Source of the DNA: Chlamydiota bacterium
Lineage (GTDB): Bacteria > Chlamydiota > Chlamydiia > Chlamydiales > Rhabdochlamydiaceae
Reading direction: 5' to 3'
DNA length: 5,306 nucleotides
NCBI GenBank assembly: GCA_023265495.1
Contig: JAHFTP010000125.1
Location: forward strand, 1-5,306
Positions within the stretch are counted from its first letter, which is position 1. The number at the start of each line of letters is the position of its first letter. The position numbers and the translations under genes were made by a program. The notes under the pieces were generated by a model. The model made no database searches. It saw only the letters and a program-made list of their open reading frames with translations, and had not been told where the DNA came from. This document shows, piece after piece, positions 1 through 5,208 of the stretch.

Positions 1-1
1 C

Positions 2-994
2 CTTTTCACTTTGATTTCTTCTTTTTTTAAAGGAACTCTAAAGCCAAGCGCCACTCCAGAAAAAGCCCTATGTGCTCACGGACAGCCAGAGGCTCCTTTG
101 ATAAAATTAGGATCACCTTCTTACATTAAATTCTGGGGAACTAGAGGTTCTAACCCTGTTGCAGGAGCTGAATATGTTCGCTTTGGAGGCAACACCCCCT
201 CACTTGAAATACGCAGCGGCGAAGATCTTCTCATCATCGATGCAGGATCTGGAATCAGAGCTTTAGGACAAGTCATTGCTCAAGAAGCAAGAAAACAAAT
301 TCACATACTCCTTAGCCATACTCATTGGGATCACCTTTTAGGCCTTCCTTTTTTCTATCCAGTTCATCAGCCTAATCGAGAAGTTCACATTTGGGCTCCT
401 ATTGGATTTGAAAAATCAACAAAAGAGCTCATTGCCGACATTCTCGCTTATCCTTACTTCCCCGTTGCCTTTGATGACATCCGCTCTGATCTTATTTTTA
501 ACGATCTTAGAGATAGTCAAGTCATTGACTTTGGAAGCATTCGTATAAGCACTCACTATGCTTTTCATCCAGGTCCTACCCTTTGTTTTAAAATAGAGGT
601 AGGTGAAAAAAAAATTGGGTACGTAACAGACAATGAATTTCTACTTGGATGTCACCTAAAAGCCTCTCAAATTGAGAAAAAAGACTCCCTTTTCACTCCC
701 TATGAATCCCTTATTAACTTTTTAAAAGGCTGCGACACTCTCATTTTGGAAGCGCAGTATACTCCAGAAGAGTATACAAGCAGAGTGGGATGGGGACATT
801 CCTCTCTTTACAATGCTTCTTTCCTTATAAAAAAGGCGAACATCAAACATTGGATCGTGACCCATCACGATCCGAGACATACGGATGACTTTCTTTTAGA
901 AAAACAGCAACCGCATATGAAAGTATTAGAAGAAATTAACCACACGTGTCTAGTTCAGTTTGCCTTTGATGACATGACAATTCCTTTAAAATAG
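2..994 (+). CDS. MBL-fold metallo-hydrolase (PhnP/RNase Z-like class), 5'-partial
   Basis: Metallo-beta-lactamase-fold hydrolase, probably cytoplasmic and acting on a phosphoester; the substrate is unknown. Numbering from the TTG at 11, the fold begins near residue 38 with IKFWGTRGSNP, followed by GGNT (59-62), a DAGSG strand-turn (77-81), and the metal-binding HTHWDH (H103, H105, D107, H108). Further likely ligands are H186 in FHPGPT, D207 in YVTDNE, H263 in GWGHSS and H285/H286 in THHDPRH. This set is typical of the class often labelled metal-dependent hydrolase III or cAMP-phosphodiesterase-like. The frame is open back to base 2 and the TTG at 11 has no ribosome binding site, so the true start probably lies left of the window. 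The roughly 36 residues before the fold look like a linker, so an upstream domain is possible. The stop is TAG at 992-994. The last 19 codons overlap the convergent yycJ-like gene. Family call is firm; start and substrate are not. Confidence 0.85.
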   Translation, partial: LFTLISSFFKGTLKPSATPEKALCAHGQPEAPLIKLGSPSYIKFWGTRGSNPVAGAEYVRFGGNTPSLEIRSGEDLLIIDAGSGIRALGQVIAQEARKQIHILLSHTHWDHLLGLPFFYPVHQPNREVHIWAPIGFEKSTKELIADILAYPYFPVAFDDIRSDLIFNDLRDSQVIDFGSIRISTHYAFHPGPTLCFKIEVGEKKIGYVTDNEFLLGCHLKASQIEKKDSLFTPYESLINFLKGCDTLILEAQYTPEEYTSRVGWGHSSLYNASFLIKKANIKHWIVTHHDPRHTDDFLLEKQQPHMKVLEEINHTCLVQFAFDDMTIPLK

Positions 995-1778
995 CTACTC
1001 CATCTGAAAAATATGTAGGCACGCTAATTTCTGACTGAGGACACACAGATACTTTCACTACCTTATTTTGCCTCTCTAACGTCTCTGTAATGATCTTATA
1101 AGCAATCTCCGGGGTATTGCATTCTGACGAGAGATGCGCTAAATATACATGCTTTAGCTTCTCATGATGTACATCACTAATAAGCTTTGCTGACTCTTCA
1201 TTAGAAAGATGTCCCTGACGACTCAAAACTCGTTGTTTATAAACCATGGGTCTTGAAGAAGCATGCACCATAGAAGGTTGATGATTGGCCTCCACATATA
1301 AATAATCACAATTTTGTAACTGATGAGTAACGAGTGTCGTGGCAAATCCTAGATCAGCACAAACGCCGACCTTTAACTGATTGAATTCAAAAGTAAAGGC
1401 AACAGGCTCTATTGCATCATGCTGTATGCTAAAAGGATGTACTTTAACATCTCCAAACTGGAAACTCTCTCCCGTAGAAAAAATCTTAAACTTAGGCATG
1501 AATGTGGAAACGGCAGCAATGGCTTTAGCGGTCTCTCTATTAGCAAAAACTGGGATGTTCCACTTTCGACATAAGGCAGAGAGCCCTCTAATATGGTCTA
1601 TATGCTCATGAGTGATTAAAATGGCATCAAGACTCTGCACCTCCACTCCAATCTTTAAAAGACGCTCTGTAAGATCTTTTAAAGAGATTCCTGCATCAAC
1701 AAGAAGTCTCGTTTGACCTGTTCCTAAATAAATCGAATTCCCTTTAGATCCTGAGGCTAGTGGACAAAAACCAATCAT
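936..1778 (-). CDS. yycJ: YycJ/WalJ-type MBL-fold hydrolase
   Basis: Predicted metal-dependent phosphodiesterase/exonuclease of the YycJ (WalJ, VicX) family, cytoplasmic, linked in Gram-positives to DNA metabolism and the WalRK operon, though its role in other phyla is unclear. From the chosen start it has 280 residues. It shows the family's N-terminal LASGSKGNS (8-15), DAG (28-30), the metal motif THEHIDH (H57, H59, D61, H62), H120-D121 in SIQHDA, D142 in CADLG, VEANH (162-166), the diagnostic GHLSNEE (189-195) and AHLS (214-217). The start is placed at the ATG at 1778 because AAAGGA lies 6 nt upstream and the protein then begins directly with the conserved strand. The in-frame ATG at 1811 would add 11 residues with a weaker ribosome binding site. 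Family members are usually near 265 residues, and the extra C-terminal tail is the part that overlaps the convergent hydrolase gene. It is divergent from the methyltransferase gene. Confidence 0.87.
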   Translation of the reverse strand: MIGFCPLASGSKGNSIYLGTGQTRLLVDAGISLKDLTERLLKIGVEVQSLDAILITHEHIDHIRGLSALCRKWNIPVFANRETAKAIAAVSTFMPKFKIFSTGESFQFGDVKVHPFSIQHDAIEPVAFTFEFNQLKVGVCADLGFATTLVTHQLQNCDYLYVEANHQPSMVHASSRPMVYKQRVLSRQGHLSNEESAKLISDVHHEKLKHVYLAHLSSECNTPEIAYKIITETLERQNKVVKVSVCPQSEISVPTYFSDGVAILKELSCHQRQTELDTCG

Positions 1779-1849
1779 GTGCTTTCCTTTGAAAGCCGAT
1801 AGTTGTACCATCAGATCTTCTCTTAAAGCAAGTAAAATCGGAGTACTCT

Positions 1850-2710
1850 ATGATCAAACTATTTATCACTTTCTTCATGCTCTCTTCTTATCTTCACTCT
1901 GACTTTACTATCGACTTCATCAGAGCTTATGTCCATGGCTCAGAGATGCAGAGGCGCTCTGCCTTGAGTTTTATAGCTCCTCATTTACAAAAGTTATCTG
2001 GTGATGAATCTATTTTAGACATAGGCTGTGGGGATGGTAGAATATCTGCCGACGTCTCCGCATTTGTACCTGAGGGGATGGTTATCGGAATTGATCCTTC
2101 CTCATCTATGGTTACTTGGGCAAAAAAACAATATCCTCCCTTAGAATATCCCTTCCTCTCTTTTCAAAGGGGAGAATTCCTAAAACCCAATCTCACAGGA
2201 TCCTTTGATCTAATCCTTTCTACCTATGCATTGCAGCACTGCGCTGATCCGGTTGCCGCTTTTAGAATTATGCAAAAACTTTTAAAGCCACAAGGAAAGC
2301 TACTACTGCTTCTTCATACCTTTGATAATGAAGCATGGAACGAGGCGATGAAGACTCTTCGCTCTTCGTCTAAATGGTCTTCTTATTTTGAAAATCACGA
2401 AATAAAAAAACCTCTCACTTTAGAGGAGTATGAAGAACTACTTTACCTCGTCCATCTAGAGCCCTTAAAAATAAAAAAGAGGCAGACTCTAGATCCCTTT
2501 ATCGATCGGCAAGAATTTCTACAGTTTCTACTTGGCTCATTCACTCCTCCATCCTTATTAAAAAACGTTAAAAAAACTATGGAATTTCATAATGAGCTCA
2601 TCGATGAATACTTGAGGTTGCTTCCCTCTGCATTAAAAGCTGACGGGGTCATTGAAGCTCGACTTGGAAGAATAGAAATTGAGGCAGTGAATACCTTTAG
2701 CTCTTTTTGA
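1850..2710 (+). CDS. Class I SAM-dependent methyltransferase, Tam/JHAMT-like
   Basis: Putative S-adenosylmethionine-dependent methyltransferase of 286 residues; acceptor unknown. The Rossmann core is clear: motif I ILDIGCGDGR (55-64), the acidic ribose-binding position D82 in GIDPSS, the motif II region FDLILSTYALQHCADP (119-134), and the LLKPQGKLLLLL strand (144-155). The pattern QRRSA before the core and the ALQH segment resemble trans-aconitate and juvenile-hormone-acid methyltransferases, which suggests a small carboxylate acceptor, but this is only analogy. The start is well supported by GGAG at 1840-1843, 6 nt upstream of ATG. The first 17 residues (Lys3 followed by a hydrophobic run) look like a weak signal peptide or membrane anchor, unusual for this family; no good cleavage motif is visible. 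An internal start at Met33 would give a plain cytoplasmic enzyme but lacks evidence. It is divergent from yycJ across about 70 bp and convergent with the Fic gene. Confidence 0.88.
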   Translation: MIKLFITFFMLSSYLHSDFTIDFIRAYVHGSEMQRRSALSFIAPHLQKLSGDESILDIGCGDGRISADVSAFVPEGMVIGIDPSSSMVTWAKKQYPPLEYPFLSFQRGEFLKPNLTGSFDLILSTYALQHCADPVAAFRIMQKLLKPQGKLLLLLHTFDNEAWNEAMKTLRSSSKWSSYFENHEIKKPLTLEEYEELLYLVHLEPLKIKKRQTLDPFIDRQEFLQFLLGSFTPPSLLKNVKKTMEFHNELIDEYLRLLPSALKADGVIEARLGRIEIEAVNTFSSF

Positions 2711-2714
2711 TCTC

Positions 2715-2729
2715 ACCGTATTATACGGT
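2715..2729. terminator. Perfect 15-bp hairpin between convergent genes
   Basis: ACCGTAT and ATACGGT form a perfect inverted repeat around one central T, giving a 6-bp stem with a 3-nt loop. It fills most of the 24-bp gap between the methyltransferase stop (2708-2710) and the Fic gene stop (2735-2737). On the plus strand it is followed only by TATTATC and on the minus strand by no U-tract, so it would be a weak intrinsic terminator at best. It may serve both convergent genes. Confidence 0.4.
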
Positions 2730-2734
2730 TATTA

Positions 2735-4117
2735 TCACTGCCACACACTTCTCCATGCCGTATATTCGGAATATCTGAGTCGATAACGAGAAAAATTACC
2801 CTCATGCAAAGACATGATCTCGGTCTCAACCACTTCAACAAATCTCGCCTTTTCCTCTGATGGAACAGATTCATTGGCAGATCTCTTAATAAACTCGACA
2901 GCAGCACTGCGATTCATCTGATTACGTACAATACTTGCCACGGTTTCTTTAATTAGGTCGCGATAACGCATTCGAAAAGGATCAGGCTCTCCGAGCTCCT
3001 TCCTCTTTGCAGAATAATGCAAACAAGAACGCTCATAGGCCCATACAAACACTTCTCGAAGCAGTTCGATACGATTGAGTTCATAGACACCCAAAAGCCC
3101 TTGCACATAAATCTGTATAGGAACATCCACAAATGATAGGGGGGATAAATTATGAAGAATCAGAGGTATATTCGCGGCCAGACGAGAGACTCTCTTATTC
3201 ACATCTTCAAACGGTTGGAGATACGGCAACTGTACCATCAAGAAAAAAGACTGTTCAAATGGATCCTGAATTTTGCTAGCTATTTCTACAATTCGTTGAA
3301 AGCATTCCTCTATGACCTGAGGAACGCCCGGTGGATTGTAGACACTTTGCCCTATTCCCACAGGGATAGAACGTAAACGACCACACGCTTCAACATCTCC
3401 AAGTAGATTCTGAGAAAGAATCGCATGTAAGTTAAAAATAGTAAGACGGTTAATTCCTATGCCCCCCGCGGAGTCCACCAAAAACTCAATCGCTTCTTTA
3501 TGATTTAGAATCATCTGCGCTTCCTTTAAGTCTTTCCCTTCGACAATCTCGGTCAATTTAAGCAATCGTTCTGTCTCAAGTAAAGAATAGGTATTCCCTT
3601 CCAAACGACTAGAATTCCATGACAGATCAATAAGCAAGCGATTAAAAATCTGTCTTGCATAAGTACCTGCCGGAAAATCGCCATGAGATCCCCCTATCTC
3701 CAGTAGATGTCGCCGAATAACATCCGATAAATAATATGTATTATTAGGAATGTACTGGTCAAGAAATTCACGATTATACCCTACAGGCATGCGCAGATAA
3801 CTGGGCTCCAGCACTTTTTCTCTAATGATCTTTGCATCAGAGGACAGTGGAATCCCAGTCTCACTTTCCATTACCACAGGCATCATAGGGGGCAGGCCGA
3901 GATCTTTTTTTGATAGAGGAACTCGGTATCGTCTTGCACTCGAGGCTCCTTCAGCAAGCAAACGATTTTCAGAGACTAAAGTAGCAAGGCGACGTTGCAC
4001 GGTGCGCACGTGACTTACCGGCCATTTCAGAGCCACTCTAATCTCCTCCGAAGATGCTCCATTAGGAAAATCAGCTATAGTTTTCAATAAAACACTGTAG
4101 TCATCTTGTTTTGTCAT
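2735..4117 (-). CDS. Winged-HTH plus Fic-domain protein with degenerate Fic motif (QPFEDVNKR)
   Basis: A 460-residue, probably cytoplasmic protein. Residues about 5-68 form a winged helix: helices ASSEEIRVALKWP and VSHVRTVQRRLATLVSENR, then a wing with ARRYRVP. The Fic core spans roughly 120-370. It retains the N-terminal inhibitory motif SSRLEG (169-174, S-x-x-x-E-G), the flap RSIPVGIGQSVYNPPG (249-264) and the Fic loop QPFEDVNKRVSR (301-312). Canonical Fic enzymes use HPFx(D/E)GN(G/K)RxxR to transfer AMP from ATP to a hydroxyl. Here the catalytic His is Gln301 and the first Gly is Val306, while D305, N307, R309 and R312 remain. Classical AMP transfer is therefore doubtful; nucleotide binding or a changed reaction is possible. 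The ATG is preceded by GGGAGG (4122-4127) with a 4-nt gap. Translation ends in a tandem TGA-TAA-TAA. Its upstream region is the TTTTGTC array, one copy of which overlaps the start codon. A DNA-binding regulator role is inferred. Confidence 0.9.
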   Translation of the reverse strand: MTKQDDYSVLLKTIADFPNGASSEEIRVALKWPVSHVRTVQRRLATLVSENRLLAEGASSARRYRVPLSKKDLGLPPMMPVVMESETGIPLSSDAKIIREKVLEPSYLRMPVGYNREFLDQYIPNNTYYLSDVIRRHLLEIGGSHGDFPAGTYARQIFNRLLIDLSWNSSRLEGNTYSLLETERLLKLTEIVEGKDLKEAQMILNHKEAIEFLVDSAGGIGINRLTIFNLHAILSQNLLGDVEACGRLRSIPVGIGQSVYNPPGVPQVIEECFQRIVEIASKIQDPFEQSFFLMVQLPYLQPFEDVNKRVSRLAANIPLILHNLSPLSFVDVPIQIYVQGLLGVYELNRIELLREVFVWAYERSCLHYSAKRKELGEPDPFRMRYRDLIKETVASIVRNQMNRSAAVEFIKRSANESVPSEEKARFVEVVETEIMSLHEGNFSRYRLRYSEYTAWRSVWQ

Positions 4118-4349
4118 ATGTCCTCCCTATTTTGTCACCAAACCTATTTCCCTATCGCCAATCCTTACGCTTTGTCGCTAGCTCTTACATTTTGTCACAA
4201 GAACCTGTTTTTTGTCGCTGATTTTGTTATTTTTGTCGCAAACTCTTACATTTTGTCACAAGAACCTGTTTTTTGTCGCTAATCTGTCGCTAACTCTCAT
4301 GTTTTGTCATAGAATGAGGACTTTTTGTCACTCAACCTGTTTTTTTGTC
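4109..4349. repeat. Helix-phased array of TTTTGTC (GACAAAA) direct repeats
   Basis: Ten exact copies of TTTTGTC start at 4109, 4130, 4190, 4210, 4231, 4251, 4271, 4302, 4323 and 4343. Degenerate copies sit in the same register at 4150 (CCCTATC), 4170 (CTTTGTC) and 4282 (ATCTGTC), with extra partial ones at 4222 (TTTTGTT) and 4386 (TTTTGTG). Successive in-register copies are 20 or 21 bp apart, with one 11-bp step at 4271-4282, so almost all motifs face the same side of the helix. Two subtypes are visible: one continues ACnnnAACCTG, the other GCTAACTCTTACA. No reading frame is preserved across the steps, so this is not protein-coding. It lies upstream of the Fic gene; a multi-site operator, a curved-DNA element or a repetitive mRNA leader are all possible. 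Confidence 0.9.
4171..4281. repeat. 61-bp-offset tandem duplication inside the array
   Basis: Bases 4171-4220 and 4232-4281 match at 47 of 50 positions, including an exact run of 38 bp (4182-4219 against 4243-4280). This is three array units copied as a block, which indicates recent growth of the array by slippage or unequal recombination rather than independent evolution of each site. Confidence 0.9.
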
Positions 4350-4400
4350 GTTAATCTGCCTACTCTATTAGTGGTTAAGTTGGTCTTTTGTGATGCTGAG

Positions 4401-4430
4401 ATAAGAAAATGCCAAGAACTGACGAGTCAA
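4401..4430 (-). promoter_or_regulatory. Candidate sigma70-type promoter for the Fic gene
   Basis: On the minus strand TTGACT (4430-4425) and TCTTAT (4406-4401) are separated by 18 bp, a 5/6 and a 4/6 match to the -35 and -10 consensus. Transcription would begin near 4394, before the TTTTGTC array, so the array would lie in a leader of about 275 nt ahead of the Fic start codon. Found by eye; a promoter inside the array or further upstream cannot be excluded. Confidence 0.35.
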
Positions 4431-4446
4431 AGAAGACTGAGTCAGT
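4420..4446. promoter_or_regulatory. Two dyads over the candidate promoter, possible operator
   Basis: TGAC-GA-GTCA (4420-4429) overlaps the candidate -35 hexamer, and the perfect palindrome ACTGA-G-TCAGT (4436-4446) lies just upstream of it. Both share TGA and TCA half-sites and their centres are about 16.5 bp apart. They are plausible binding sites for a dimeric HTH protein such as the one encoded at 4599-5198, but there is no direct evidence. Confidence 0.3.
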
Positions 4447-4598
4447 AACCAGAAACTAACTTCTAGATGCAAAGCGCCCTCTCGCTTACTTCCTTTTAGA
4501 AGAAATCGGCTATTACGCAAATCCATTATCTAAAAGGATAGCTCCCTCACCTCGAGCTCTTTCTTGAAAAATCACAAAAAAAACATTTTATATTGAGA
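4447..4598. other. Non-coding gap between HipA-N/HTH gene and promoter region
   Basis: No open frame of meaningful length, no RNA gene and no remnant of a HipA-type kinase was seen here. The stretch holds the 10-bp inverted repeat at 4491-4538 and an A8 run at 4576-4583, read as T8 on the minus strand shortly after the HipA-N/HTH stop. No convincing stem precedes that T-run, so I do not call it a terminator. Confidence 0.5.
4491..4538. repeat. 10-bp perfect inverted repeat with 28-nt spacer
   Basis: TCCTTTTAGA (4491-4500) is exactly reversed as TCTAAAAGGA (4529-4538), separated by 28 nt with no further pairing. It lies in the non-coding gap downstream of the HipA-N/HTH gene. The long spacer makes it a poor terminator; two half-sites for a DNA-binding protein, or a chance pairing in AT-rich DNA, are both possible. 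Confidence 0.6.
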
Positions 4599-5198
4599 CT
4601 ATTTAGCATTTTTGGCTATTTCTTGTAGTTTTTCTCTAGCATTAATCCTTTTTTTATAAGCTAGATGGCCGCTGTTCACAAATAAAAGATCTAAAGAGAC
4701 CTCCGGAAAATTTAGTAAAATCTCTAAACGCTTTAGAATATCTTTTCCTGAAGTTCTCCCTCTTTCTAAAGCATTCAAAGACGCCTGAGAAAATTCAAAT
4801 ACGTTTGCAAATTCTCGAGTGGTCAAACCCAATAGTTCTCTAAATTTAATTACATCCTCCAGTGTTATATTCCGGTCAAATAAGGGACTGAATACAAACG
4901 AAGACGGACCTCTTCTTCCTATGGTAGATAGTAAGACAAATGGATCCTGCTCCTTAGAATCTATTCCCATTGATTGACAGTATTCAGGATAGGCAGGATT
5001 TTTCTTTGAAGGAATCCGATCCTCAAGAGACGAAAACAGCAGATCTGAACTAAATTTCCTTTCTGTTAAAGGAAACTCCGGTCCTAGAGGAATAACATTC
5101 TTAGCTTTAAAATAATTTTCATCATAAGAAAATACAATCTTGTCTTTTATAAAATTGTAAGCGAGAAAACCTCTACGTCTTGAGCTTAGAGGATGAAT
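4599..5198 (-). CDS. HipA-N-terminal-domain plus HTH protein, antitoxin-like, probable ATT start
   Basis: From the ATT at 5198 the product has 199 residues. Residues 10-76 match the N-terminal subdomain of HipA-type proteins: GFLAY, the IVFSYDENY strand-turn (21-29), IPLGPEFPLT (36-45), then EDRIPSKKNPAYPEYC (59-74). A TIGRRGPSSFVF segment (92-103) follows, then an Xre-like helix-turn-helix (about 113-160: LTTREFANVFEF and SQASLNALERG). In HipBST-type systems a HipA-N-like protein (HipS) neutralises the kinase and HipB binds DNA; this looks like both roles in one chain. The first ATG in frame is residue 77 (4970), which would remove the conserved HipA-N region and has no ribosome binding site. 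No ATG, GTG or TTG exists between the upstream stop (5211-5213) and 4970, but GGAGG lies 5 nt before the ATT. Either translation starts at ATT or the gene has lost its start. No partner kinase gene follows. Confidence 0.72.
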   Translation of the reverse strand: MHPLSSRRRGFLAYNFIKDKIVFSYDENYFKAKNVIPLGPEFPLTERKFSSDLLFSSLEDRIPSKKNPAYPEYCQSMGIDSKEQDPFVLLSTIGRRGPSSFVFSPLFDRNITLEDVIKFRELLGLTTREFANVFEFSQASLNALERGRTSGKDILKRLEILLNFPEVSLDLLFVNSGHLAYKKRINAREKLQEIAKNAK

Positions 5199-5208
5199 CG
5201 CTACCTCC
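5196..5208 (-). promoter_or_regulatory. GGAGG ribosome binding site with ATT start
   Basis: Minus strand GGAGG (5208-5204), a 5-nt spacer TAGCG, then ATT (5198-5196) in the frame of the HipA-N/HTH protein. It is the best ribosome binding site near the 5' end of that frame and decides the start. AUU starts are rare and known mainly from infC and pcnB, where they limit expression. The frame is closed by a stop at 5211-5213, so no longer protein is possible without a sequence change. Confidence 0.5.

Noticed and set aside
1381..1611. Plus-strand frame opposite yycJ
   Set aside because: Shadow of the clearly conserved minus-strand MBL gene; the translation has no recognisable domain.
1779..1811. 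Upstream ATG at 1811 as the yycJ start
   Set aside because: The ATG at 1778 has a good AAAGGA 6 nt upstream and begins at the conserved first strand; the extra 11 residues have no family support.
2713..2907. Minus-strand short frame overlapping the 3' end of the Fic gene
   Set aside because: Alternative frame inside the conserved coding region; no ribosome binding site or domain.
3152..3376. Plus-strand frame opposite the Fic motif
   Set aside because: Antisense shadow of the Fic core.
3825..4013. Plus-strand frame opposite the winged helix
   Set aside because: Antisense shadow; no supporting features.
4109..4349. CRISPR array
   Set aside because: The conserved core is only about 7-9 bp with a total period of 20-21 bp and related intervening sequence; there are no unique spacers of normal length and no cas genes.
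4109..4349. Iteron-type replication origin
   Set aside because: Period and direct orientation are iteron-like and AT-rich DNA lies nearby, but no Rep-family protein or DnaA-box cluster was seen. Kept only as a weak alternative to an operator.
4212..4448. Plus-strand open frame of 78 codons rich in Phe, Cys and Leu
   Set aside because: It reads through the TTTTGTC array; the repeat steps of 20 and 21 bp shift frame repeatedly, the start is a TTG inside a T-run, and there is no domain or ribosome binding site.
4599..4970. ATG at 4970 as the start of the HTH protein
   Set aside because: No ribosome binding site precedes it and it would discard 76 upstream residues matching the HipA N-terminal domain; the upstream ATT with GGAGG fits better.
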